Assembly (NCBI GenBank): GCA_036521995.1
Contig: DATDGR010000195.1
Coordinates: 1-9,827 of the forward strand
Source: Gp13-AA77 sp036521995
GTDB lineage: Bacteria > Acidobacteriota > Terriglobia > UBA7540
Reading direction: 5' to 3'
DNA: 9,827 nucleotides
Position numbers and translations under genes: made by a program. Under the pieces are notes generated by a model. That model was given only the letters and a program-made list of their open reading frames with translations, had not been told where the DNA came from and searched no databases. The first letter of the stretch is position 1; each line of letters begins with the position of its first letter. This document shows, piece by piece, positions 1 through 5,812 of this stretch.

Positions 1-80
1 GTACCGTGGGCCGCCAACCATTGCTCCATCTGCTGCTGATCACCGGCTTTCAAGCTCAGCGCAGGAATTATCTTAGGCAT
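1..80 (-). CDS. IS630 family transposase, N-terminal fragment
   Basis: The reading frame starts at ATG (80-78) and runs off the left edge after 26 full codons. The visible peptide begins MPKIIPALSLKAGD, followed by QQQMEQWLAAHGT. This is the opening I recognise from one subgroup of IS630-family transposases, where a helix-turn-helix region follows. The catalytic DDE domain lies outside the window. The upstream 57 nt are the element's own terminal region, so the gene is presumably expressed from within the IS. I see no strong Shine-Dalgarno sequence. Whether the gene is intact cannot be told from here. The identification rests on a short N-terminus plus the matching element end. Confidence 0.7.
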   Translation of the reverse strand, partial: MPKIIPALSLKAGDQQQMEQWLAAHG

Positions 81-109
81 GCGCTGAGCCTAACCGGAAT
101 CCGCGCATT

Positions 110-130
110 TGTCCAGCTATTTCCTGGACA
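110..130. repeat. Short inverted repeat in the IS630 end
   Basis: The arms TGTCCAG (110-116) and CTGGACA (124-130) are perfectly complementary 7-mers separated by 7 nt (CTATTTC). The dyad starts 5 nt inside the CTAG at the element tip. A weaker dyad (TCAC/GTGA) sits in the equivalent place in the right-hand element. A transposase-binding site at the terminal inverted repeat is the likeliest role; a hairpin in the transposase leader is the alternative. Both are inference. Confidence 0.6.
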
Positions 131-224
131 CTACACTAGAGATAACCAGGTTCTGATACGAGCCCGTGCTACTGGAATCGCATCCTTGCGGACTAGAGCC
201 TAGATCGCGGTCGCGATGCCCCAG

Positions 225-1700
225 CTAGAACTTCCGCGACCACTCCTGGGGCCAGCGCTCCACCACCACCTTCTTATCCGTATAGAACTCGATGGCGTCG
301 TGCCCTTGCCCGTGCAGGTCGCCAAAGAAACTGTCCTTCCAGCCGCTGAAAGGGAAGAACGCCATGGGTGCGGCGACACCCAGATTGATTCCGATGTTGC
401 CCGCCCGGGCTTCATAGCGGAACTTCCGGGCCGCGGCTCCGCTGCGCGTGAACAGGCAGGCCATGTTGCCGTAGTTCGAACCGTTCACCAGCCCGATCGC
501 CTCTTCGATGGTCTGAACATGGATCATGCTCAGCACGGGCCCGAAAACTTCGGTGCGGGCGATGGTGTTGGAAGGAGTAACGTCCTCGAGGATAGTGGGG
601 CGAATGAAGTGGCCCTTTTCGTAGCCCTCGACCCGGGTGTTCCGGCCGTCCACGCGAACCTTGGCCCCTTCCCTCACGGCCGCCTCCACCAGGCCTTCGA
701 TCCGCACCTTGCTCTCGGAACTGATGACGGGGCCCATTTGCACGCCTTGATCCAGCCCATATCCCACCGCGCGCCGGGTGGCGGCGTCGGCCAGAGTTTC
801 ACTGAAGATCTCGCGGCCTTCACCCACCGTGACGGCCACGGAACTCGCCAGGCACCTCTGCCCGGCGCAACCAAAGGCAGAGTCCGCCACCACCCGCGTG
901 GTCATATCAACCTCCGCGTCCGGCAGCAGGATCACGGGATTCTTGGCTCCGCCCTGGCACTGAGCGCGCTTGCCGTTGGCCGCCGCGCGAGAGTACACAT
1001 AACGCGCTACCGGTGTCGAGCCTACGAAACTGACGGCGCGGATATCCGGGTGGTCCAGAATTCCATCTACCGCCGCTTTGCTCCCATTTACCAGATTGAC
1101 GACGCCCGCCGGCAGACCGGTCTCACTTAGGAGCTCGAAGAGCTTCCAGGCTGTCATCGGCACTCTTTCTGAAGGCTTCAGGATGAAAGTGTTACCGCAG
1201 GCGATGGCGTAAGGCAGAAACCACAGAGGGATCATGCCGGGAAAATTGAAAGGAGCAATGGCCGCTACCACACCGAGCGGCTGGCGAATCATGATCTCGT
1301 CGATGCCGCGCGCAATGTCCTCGCTGTTGTATCCCTGCATCATCATGGGGATGCCGCAGGCCACTTCAACATTTTCGATTCCCCGTCGCATTTCCGCGGC
1401 CGCTTCCTCGTAGGTCTTGCCGCATTCCTTGGTGAGGGTCCTGGCCAGGTCGTCAAGGTGCTCTTCCAGCAGGTTCTTCAGCTTAAACAGGAATTGAATG
1501 CGGTCGCCGGGCGGAGTGGCGCGCCAGCCCGGGAACGCCTTCTGCGCTGCCCCTGCGGCTTGATCGACATCAGACGCCGAGGACAGCGGAACTTGTGTCA
1601 GCACCTCGCCCGTAGCGGGATTCGTAACCGGCAAGACGTCCGTCGCCGAAGGCCGAATCCAACTCCCGCCCGCGAAGTTTCTGATCTGTTCAGCGATCAT
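225..1700 (-). CDS. mmsA: CoA-acylating methylmalonate-semialdehyde dehydrogenase
   Basis: This 491-residue cytoplasmic enzyme belongs to the aldehyde dehydrogenase superfamily, and its length is normal for MMSDH. The family oxidises (methyl)malonate semialdehyde with NAD+ and CoA to propionyl-CoA or acetyl-CoA plus CO2, in valine/thymine or inositol (IolA) breakdown. Visible landmarks are FNFPGMIPLWFLPYAI (from residue 151), the NAD-binding ILKPSE (173-178), FVGST (225-229) and the catalytic cysteine C283 in GCAGQRC. GGAKNP (250-255) stands where ordinary ALDHs carry the general-base glutamate; lack of that Glu is a hallmark of the MMSDH subfamily. The C-terminal PFSGWKDSFFGDLHGQG stretch is also typical. 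ATG at 1700 is preceded by a tandem AGGAGAAC. The gene lies 53 nt downstream of the LacI regulator on the same strand, which suggests an operon. Sequence alone does not separate MmsA from IolA. Confidence 0.95.
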   Translation of the reverse strand: MIAEQIRNFAGGSWIRPSATDVLPVTNPATGEVLTQVPLSSASDVDQAAGAAQKAFPGWRATPPGDRIQFLFKLKNLLEEHLDDLARTLTKECGKTYEEAAAEMRRGIENVEVACGIPMMMQGYNSEDIARGIDEIMIRQPLGVVAAIAPFNFPGMIPLWFLPYAIACGNTFILKPSERVPMTAWKLFELLSETGLPAGVVNLVNGSKAAVDGILDHPDIRAVSFVGSTPVARYVYSRAAANGKRAQCQGGAKNPVILLPDAEVDMTTRVVADSAFGCAGQRCLASSVAVTVGEGREIFSETLADAATRRAVGYGLDQGVQMGPVISSESKVRIEGLVEAAVREGAKVRVDGRNTRVEGYEKGHFIRPTILEDVTPSNTIARTEVFGPVLSMIHVQTIEEAIGLVNGSNYGNMACLFTRSGAAARKFRYEARAGNIGINLGVAAPMAFFPFSGWKDSFFGDLHGQGHDAIEFYTDKKVVVERWPQEWSRKF

Positions 1701-1702
1701 AA

Positions 1703-1718
1703 GTTCTCCTGTTCTCCT
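1703..1718 (-). promoter_or_regulatory. Tandem duplicated Shine-Dalgarno of mmsA
   Basis: On the minus strand the 8-mer AGGAGAAC occurs twice head to tail (1718-1711 and 1710-1703), ending 2 nt before the ATG at 1700. The proximal AGGAG has 5 nt to the start, which is good spacing; the distal copy would be too far away. It fixes the mmsA start. Confidence 0.75.
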
Positions 1719-1753
1719 GTTTCCTCGTTACGATAATCTCTTGGATGCCGCAT

Positions 1754-2821
1754 TCACCGTCTGGCTCGGCGGCCGCCGCCCTGGGCCTCGAGAGACGGCG
1801 GGCAACACGACTCGCGAACCATCAAGGTTGTCGACAGGGATTGCTCTGACTTCAAGCCGTTCCGGCCGTCAATAAAGTCGATGAGCGCCCGGGCCGCGCT
1901 CATGCCGATTTCTCGCGCCGGCTGCCGCACCATCGTGATGCGGGGCCGCAGCAGCGTCGCCCAGTGGAAATCATCGAAGCCCAGCAGACTCACGTCCTTC
2001 GGGCAGTGCAGTTTCAACTCCTGGATGGCCTGGAAAGCGCCCAGCGTCATCATGTTGTTGGTGCAAAAAATGGCCGTCGGCCGGTCAGGGCGCGTGAGGA
2101 GCTCAATCGCCTCACGGTGCCCTCCCAGCATCTGATTGTCGCCGGTCCTGACCAGATCCCGGCGCCGAGAAACACGGCTGCCGCGGAGGGCTCGGCTGTA
2201 ACCCTGGAGCCGTTCGGCGGCCGTGTGCACGGTCCGGGGGCCTACGATGATGGCAATCCGCCGGTGTCCGAGGCTCAACAGGTAACGGGTGGCATCGAAC
2301 GCCGCCTCGGCGTTGTTCACGCCCACGCAACCAGCGTCAGACTTTCTGAGGCGTAGAAACCGGTCGGCATACACCACCGGGATGTTGCCCAGGACTGAGC
2401 CCACTCCGTCGGCCGGGTCGTCGATGGGGGGAATGCGGATTACGCCGTCCACGCGGCGGCGGTGAAAAGTGTCCAAGTATTTTCGCTCTTCGTCGGAGCG
2501 CTCGCGCGAGTCCCCAATCAGCAGCGTATAGTTGGCGGCGCTGGCATAATCCTTCATGCCCTGGACCATCTCGGTATAGAAACTGTTCGACAGGTCAGGT
2601 ACTACGACGGCGATGGTATGCGTGCGCTGCAGCCTGAGCCCGCGGGCCAGGTCGTTGGGCCGATAGTGAAAACGGCGGACCACGGCTTCGACCCGGGCCC
2701 GCATTTCCGCGCTCACGTAGTCCGTGTTGTTGACGGTGGCGGAGACAGTAGAAACTGACACCCCCGCGGCCCGAGCAACGTCGCGGATGGTAACGTGACG
2801 GCCGGCCTTATGCCCCTTCAA
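1754..2821 (-). CDS. LacI-family transcriptional regulator
   Basis: This 355-residue DNA-binding repressor or activator has the usual LacI/GalR length. The N-terminal helix-turn-helix spans about residues 10-32 (VTIRDVARAAGVSVSTVS). It is followed by the hinge-helix region YRPNDLARGLR (53-63) and then a periplasmic-binding-protein-like effector domain starting at THTIAVVVPDLSNSFY, with VDGVIRIPP near 124-132 and the late LLGFDDFHWATLLRPRITMVRQP strand-helix region. VSATVNN replaces the common VSRVLN at the end of the HTH, so operator preference may differ from well-known members. Translation probably starts at TTG (2821); no in-frame ATG lies nearby, and a CTG at 2827 fits the ribosome site better. 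The gene is first in an apparent operon with mmsA and divergent from the Gfo/Idh/MocA gene, so it may control both. The effector is unknown, though a sugar or polyol is usual. Confidence 0.92.
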   Translation of the reverse strand: MKGHKAGRHVTIRDVARAAGVSVSTVSATVNNTDYVSAEMRARVEAVVRRFHYRPNDLARGLRLQRTHTIAVVVPDLSNSFYTEMVQGMKDYASAANYTLLIGDSRERSDEERKYLDTFHRRRVDGVIRIPPIDDPADGVGSVLGNIPVVYADRFLRLRKSDAGCVGVNNAEAAFDATRYLLSLGHRRIAIIVGPRTVHTAAERLQGYSRALRGSRVSRRRDLVRTGDNQMLGGHREAIELLTRPDRPTAIFCTNNMMTLGAFQAIQELKLHCPKDVSLLGFDDFHWATLLRPRITMVRQPAREIGMSAARALIDFIDGRNGLKSEQSLSTTLMVRESCCPPSLEAQGGGRRARR

Positions 2822-2833
2822 TCGCAGAAGAGA

Positions 2834-2839
2834 CCTCCT
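2834..2839 (-). promoter_or_regulatory. Shine-Dalgarno of the LacI gene (start ambiguous)
   Basis: A perfect AGGAGG (minus strand, 2839-2834) lies 12 nt before the TTG at 2821 but only 6 nt before an in-frame CTG at 2827. An in-frame stop (TAA, 2854-2852) excludes longer versions. The true start is therefore TTG with unusually long spacing, or a rare CTG that adds two residues. Confidence 0.6.
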
Positions 2840-2897
2840 CGATCTGTGCCTTTAGTGTGGCCATCCTCCTCTCCAGAGAAGCGGAAGGAGCGCGCTC

Positions 2898-2927
2898 AGT
2901 ATAACAGGCGCCTGAACCCTCTCGCAA
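2898..2927 (-). promoter_or_regulatory. Predicted sigma70-type promoter of lacI-mmsA
   Basis: On the minus strand TTGCGA (2927-2922) and TATACT (2903-2898) are separated by 18 bp. The -10 is preceded by TG one base upstream (TGTTATACT), giving an extended -10. The expected start of transcription is near 2891, leaving a leader of about 70 nt before the regulator's TTG. This was read by eye and not scored. Confidence 0.55.
2905..2914. promoter_or_regulatory. Candidate LacI-family operator (palindrome)
   Basis: CAGGCGCCTG is a perfect 10-bp palindrome with a central CG, as in LacI/GalR-family operators. It lies in the spacer between the -35 and -10 of the regulator's own predicted promoter, where bound repressor would block transcription. 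Autoregulation is inference. GC-rich DNA yields such palindromes by chance, and I did not find a second convincing copy in the divergent region. Confidence 0.35.
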
Positions 2928-3249
2928 CGAAACGGCCACAGTCGCCACAGCCTCTTATCGGTTGGTTTTGCAGAGAAACACGCGCTGGTCTGTCAGTCCG
3001 TCCTTTGGTGTCTTTCTGATTGATTTCTTAGGGGCTCTGGTTAGCTGGTCTTGGGTTCGTTTTGCACCTGTTCTTGCACTGGTCTATCGATTCTAACGGC
3101 ACACAGTTGGTAGTATATGAGCACACGGGCGGCTGGCGATGTCAAAGGGTTGAGACAGCGCCAGAAGGTCCTTGCGCTTTGTGCCCTAGGATCATTACGA
3201 TAGGCGCGTGGTCTTTCGCAATCATTTAGCCCACACCCGCCGCTTTGCT

Positions 3250-3278
3250 CTCACCGGGAGAGGGGCTGGGGGTGAGGG
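3250..3278 (+). repeat. G-rich interspersed repeat unit with G-quadruplex motif
   Basis: Four G-runs of 3, 4, 5 and 3 (3256-3258, 3262-3265, 3268-3272, 3276-3278), separated by AGA, CT and TGA, satisfy the G3+N1-7 quadruplex pattern on the mRNA-sense strand. The outer 6-mers CTCACC (3250-3255) and GGTGAG (3271-3276) are inverted repeats. I recognise the GGGAGAGGGG...GGGTGAGGG core as a repeat seen in intergenic regions of many GC-rich bacterial genomes; this is recollection, not a search. It ends 14 nt before the ATG of the oxidoreductase gene, so it occupies the 5' leader. Confidence 0.6.
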
Positions 3279-3292
3279 AAGAAGGGACTGAG

Positions 3293-4675
3293 ATGAGAAC
3301 CGTTTCCCGTCGTGATTTTATGGGCAAGGCAGCCGGAGCGGCCGCGGTGGCGGCAGCCGGCCGGTCAATCGTGCTGGATGCGGGCAGGGCGTCGGCCGCC
3401 GAGATGCTGGCCCACGGGCCGGCACGTTCAGGGCGCGCGGTGGCCCCGAGTGACACCATCCATTTCGGAATCATCGGCGTCGGAATGCAGGGCTCGGGCC
3501 TGCTCCGGACCTCGATCGGACTTCCGGGGGTGGTGTGTATTGCCGCTTGCGATCTTTATGATGGGCGAGTGCAGCTTGCCAAGGAGATCGTGGGAGCGGA
3601 TAAGCCTCTTACCACTACCAAGCGCTACCATGAACTGCTCGAGAACAAGGATATCGACTGCCTCATCGCTGCCGTCCCCGACCACTGGCACAAACAGATC
3701 GTGGTGGACGCCTGCAACGCCGGCAAAGACATCTACTGCGAAAAACCCATGACCCATCACGTGGAAGAAGGGTTCGAGATGATCGCGGCCGAGCAAAAGA
3801 ACAAGCGCATTGTGCAGATCGGCAGCCAGCGCCGCAGCTCCATCATCTACAACAAGACGAAGGAACTGGTGGAGCAGGGCGCGATCGGCGACGTCTGCCT
3901 GGTGGAAGGCAGCTTGGGCCGCAACGACCCTTGCGGCGCCTGGGAGTACACGGTGCCGCCCGATCTCTCACCGCAAACCGTGGACTGGGAAACCTGGCTC
4001 GGCACGGCGCCCAAACGCCCCTTTGACGCCTTGCGTTGGACGCGCTGGCGCTGCTATCAGGACTATGGAGAAGGCATTCCCGGCGACCTCTTCGTCCACC
4101 TGCTGACGGGCGTTCACAGCATCATGGATATCACGGCACCGCCCGAGCGCGCCTGCTCCGCCGGGGGGCTGTTCCGCTGGAACGACGGCCGCGACGTGCC
4201 GGATAGCCTGACCACGATCTATGACTATCCGAAATTTCGCGCCACCATCCGCGTGACGCTCAATACCGACGCCCCGGAGATCACGCGCTTCATGGGGACG
4301 CGCGGTCTGATCGAGATCCATGAGGGCTCGGTAACGATATCGCCGCAGGATGGGATCGACCACGAGCCTTGCACCCCCGGCTGGCCTCGCGCGATGCGGG
4401 CGGAATACGCCGAGCACTGGGATGCCGAGCACGAGGGGAAGCCGGGCAGCTTCAAGCCACTTGAGTCCGTAACTTATTATCCGCCGGACGGCTATAACGA
4501 GGATGGCGAGCACCTCTGGAATTACTTCCAGTCGGTGCGCACGCGCCAGCCCTCGGTGGAAGACGCCAGTTTCGGCAACAACACCGCCATCGGCTGCCAC
4601 ATGGCGAACTATTCATACTTCAACAAGTGCGTGGTGGCGTGGGATGGCGCGGGGAAGGCGATCAACAAGGCGTGA
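3293..4675 (+). CDS. Tat-exported Gfo/Idh/MocA family oxidoreductase
   Basis: This 460-residue NAD(P)-dependent oxidoreductase acts on a sugar, polyol or related compound. The N-terminus MRTVSRRDFMGKAAG carries a twin-arginine motif (S5-R6-R7-D8-F9), an Ala-rich segment and a possible ASA cleavage site near residue 36, so the folded enzyme is probably exported with its cofactor bound. The Rossmann loop is GIIGVGMQGSG (59-69), and the conserved active-site EKP is at 140-142 (CEKPMTHHVEEG). A C-terminal Gfo/Idh/MocA domain follows, including GDLFVHLLTGVHSIMDI with H249 and H255 as candidate catalytic or substrate-contact residues. ATG at 3293 is chosen because it places the Tat motif at the N-terminus; an upstream TTG (3245) would put 16 residues encoded by the G-rich repeat in front of it. 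Only a weak GAAGGGA precedes the start. The substrate is not predictable; some relatives are GH109-type glycosidases. The gene is divergent from lacI. Confidence 0.92.
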   Translation: MRTVSRRDFMGKAAGAAAVAAAGRSIVLDAGRASAAEMLAHGPARSGRAVAPSDTIHFGIIGVGMQGSGLLRTSIGLPGVVCIAACDLYDGRVQLAKEIVGADKPLTTTKRYHELLENKDIDCLIAAVPDHWHKQIVVDACNAGKDIYCEKPMTHHVEEGFEMIAAEQKNKRIVQIGSQRRSSIIYNKTKELVEQGAIGDVCLVEGSLGRNDPCGAWEYTVPPDLSPQTVDWETWLGTAPKRPFDALRWTRWRCYQDYGEGIPGDLFVHLLTGVHSIMDITAPPERACSAGGLFRWNDGRDVPDSLTTIYDYPKFRATIRVTLNTDAPEITRFMGTRGLIEIHEGSVTISPQDGIDHEPCTPGWPRAMRAEYAEHWDAEHEGKPGSFKPLESVTYYPPDGYNEDGEHLWNYFQSVRTRQPSVEDASFGNNTAIGCHMANYSYFNKCVVAWDGAGKAINKA

Positions 4676-4681
4676 GAGAAC

Positions 4682-4720
4682 CTTGGGACCTCCGCCGCTT
4701 GAGTTGCGGCCGCTTGGGAC
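4682..4720 (+). repeat. Direct repeat flanking a small hairpin
   Basis: CTTGGGAC occurs at 4682-4689 and again at 4713-4720. Between them GCCGC (4694-4698) and GCGGC (4706-4710) can pair across a 7-nt loop. It lies 7 nt after the oxidoreductase stop codon. The stem is short and no U-tract follows, so it is not a convincing intrinsic terminator, although a weak termination or RNA-end structure is possible. Confidence 0.4.
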
Positions 4721-4846
4721 GTCTGGCCGTGGTGGGCCTTGACGCAGGGTTGGGTCTGATGGCTGGTCTGTTCCTCGCCGTAGAGGTTATGCAGGAAGAC
4801 TCTCCCCACGAGGCGGCTTGAATGACACGCAGCTATTTTTGGAGCT

Positions 4847-4873
4847 ATGAAAGCCGGTGAAAGCACTGGATGA
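4847..4873 (+). other. Possible 8-codon leader ORF coupled to the sigma gene
   Basis: ATG at 4847 opens a frame encoding MKAGESTG. Its TGA (4871-4873) overlaps the sigma-factor start in the sequence ATGA, the classic translational-coupling arrangement. GGAG lies only 2 nt upstream of this ATG, which is tight. The sigma gene itself lacks a good Shine-Dalgarno. This is a candidate only, since short frames arise by chance. Confidence 0.3.
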
Positions 4874-5499
4874 CTCGTCGCTCTAGCTCGGCGATTTCGA
4901 GCGCGCCGGCCACCGCCGTCGAGTCGTCAAACCCGGCCACGCCGGAGGCTTTAGTCGCTCAGGCTGCCGAGGGAAGCCGCGAAGCTCTCATCCAGATCTA
5001 CGATCGCTTTGCTCCGCGCCTGTTGGGGCTGGTCCGGCGTTTGCTCCGAGACGCTGACGAAAGCGAGCGGGTACTGGAGGAAGTGTTTGTGAAGTTGTGG
5101 AGAGAAGCTCACCAGGTAGCGCGGGCAAGGGTCAGCCTGGCGGCATGGCTGACGCTGGTAACGCGCGCTCAGGCAGTGAACCGGCTTCGGAGCCGCGCTG
5201 GGCCCGTGCCCCTTGTGCCTGCGGACGTCCTCGGCGACATGCTTCAGTGGCTGCCCGATCCCGGGGCTATCGTCCGGCTCGACGAACGGCGGGCGTTGCT
5301 TCAAAAGGTTCTGGGGCAGTTGCCGCGTCCCCAGATCAAGTCGCTGGAGCTAGTGATGTTCGAGGGCTGCAACGAGATCGAATTGGCGGACAACCTTGGA
5401 GAACCACTGGCCCGAACCAAGAGCGAGTTGCGCGCCGCCACGCGCTTTTTGAAGCACCGCCGGCGGGCCGTGGTCGGGTCATGGACTGTAACCATCTAG
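4870..5499 (+). CDS. ECF-type sigma-70 family RNA polymerase sigma factor
   Basis: This 209-residue alternative sigma factor directs RNA polymerase to its own set of promoters. Region 2 spans about residues 28-108 (ALVAQAAEGSREALIQIYDRF, then EEVFVKLWREA at 70-80 and AAWLTLVTRAQAVNRLRS at 91-108). Region 4 spans about 140-195 (LPRPQIKSLELVMFEGCNEIELADNLGEPLARTKSELR), and there is no region 3, as in ECF sigmas. Several usually conserved positions differ: SERV where AEDV is common, and ARTKSELR where GTVKSRLR is common, so promoter recognition may have drifted. The start at ATG 4870 is bounded by an in-frame stop 9 nt upstream, and the ribosome site is poor. The 3' end overlaps the anti-sigma start by 19 nt, implying co-translation and roughly matched amounts of both proteins. 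The layout resembles SigK/RskA-type pairs, though subgroup assignment is uncertain. Confidence 0.88.
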   Translation: MTRRSSSAISSAPATAVESSNPATPEALVAQAAEGSREALIQIYDRFAPRLLGLVRRLLRDADESERVLEEVFVKLWREAHQVARARVSLAAWLTLVTRAQAVNRLRSRAGPVPLVPADVLGDMLQWLPDPGAIVRLDERRALLQKVLGQLPRPQIKSLELVMFEGCNEIELADNLGEPLARTKSELRAATRFLKHRRRAVVGSWTVTI

Positions 5500-5783
5500 A
5501 GGACCTATACGAGCTCTACGTACTCGGCGTGCTCGCCGCCGGGGAGCGGGATGACGTCCGGAAGCACGTTGGCGAGAAGTGCCCGCGTTGCCTGGACGCG
5601 CTTCGCGAGGCCGCTGAGACTGTTTACTGGCTCGCCCAGACGGTTGCCCCGGTCCAGCCCCGGCCTACAGTGAGAGCCGGGCTCCTCCGGCGTCTCGCCT
5701 CCAACGGCACCCTGGCGGCCGGCCCAAGGAAAGCTCGCGTGATATCCCAGCGCGGCGCGACTTCGACGCGGTCAAGAGCGTAG
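5481..5783 (+). CDS. Short zinc-binding anti-sigma factor (no membrane segment)
   Basis: This 100-residue protein corresponds to the N-terminal domain of zinc-type anti-sigma factors (RskA/ChrR-like). The H29-x4-C34-x2-C37 motif (KHVGEKCPRC) follows the opening HLEDLYELYVLGVLAAGE, and C3 or H5 could complete the metal site. Such domains clamp the sigma factor and keep it off RNA polymerase. ATG at 5481 lies inside the end of the sigma gene, so translation is probably coupled. Unlike typical RskA proteins there is no transmembrane helix or extracytoplasmic domain. After about residue 72 the chain becomes Arg/Ala/Ser-rich and ends at 5783, next to the convergent metallopeptidase gene. It may be a genuine soluble regulator that responds to a cytoplasmic redox or metal signal, or a C-terminally truncated relic; I see no continuation in the other frames. 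Confidence 0.75.
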   Translation: MDCNHLEDLYELYVLGVLAAGERDDVRKHVGEKCPRCLDALREAAETVYWLAQTVAPVQPRPTVRAGLLRRLASNGTLAAGPRKARVISQRGATSTRSRA

Positions 5784-5812
5784 TGCGCGCCACCGTCGCG
5801 ATGCCGCGGATT

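Larger units (their letters stand above)
1..138 (-). mobile_element. IS630-family insertion sequence, 5' end (left window edge)
   Basis: This is the promoter-proximal end of an IS630-type element whose transposase reads leftwards out of the window. Reading the minus strand, a CTAG (139-136) is followed by exactly 5 nt and then TGTC (130-127). The element at the right edge has the same CTAG-5nt-TGTC arrangement. IS630/Tc1-mariner elements insert at TA, often within CTAG, and duplicate it. I therefore place the tip just inside TA 137-138; that placement is inference. The far end lies outside the window, so length and completeness cannot be judged. Confidence 0.65.
2822..3292. other. Divergent intergenic region, lacI / Gfo-Idh-MocA
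   Basis: This 471-bp stretch has no credible gene. Its left part holds the lacI leader, Shine-Dalgarno and promoter, and its right end the G-rich repeat. The middle (about 2930-3240) is less GC-rich. It contains three copies of CTGGTCT (2985-2991, 3045-3051, 3079-3085) and two TTGCAC boxes 12 nt apart (3062-3067, 3074-3079). For the rightward gene the best promoter-like pair I find is TTGCGC (3172-3177), 18 bp, TACGAT (3196-3201), which is weak. No tRNA or recognised riboswitch is visible. Confidence 0.5.

Noticed and set aside
204..217. Dyad ATCGCG-GT-CGCGAT downstream of mmsA as a terminator
   Set aside because: The 2-nt centre cannot form a stable long hairpin, and there is no U-tract on either strand.
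216..1130. A 304-codon open frame on the plus strand opposite mmsA
   Set aside because: It lies wholly antisense to a strongly identified dehydrogenase, its translation shows no family motif, and such long antisense frames are common in GC-rich coding DNA.
3245..3292. N-terminal extension of the oxidoreductase from TTG 3245
   Set aside because: The extra 16 residues are encoded by the G-rich repeat and would displace the twin-arginine motif from the N-terminus; ATG 3293 is the better start.
5097..5480. Extended frame upstream of the anti-sigma ATG, within the sigma gene
   Set aside because: It is out of frame with the sigma coding sequence and its translation has no anti-sigma features until HLEDLYELY; the ATG at 5481 begins the recognisable domain.
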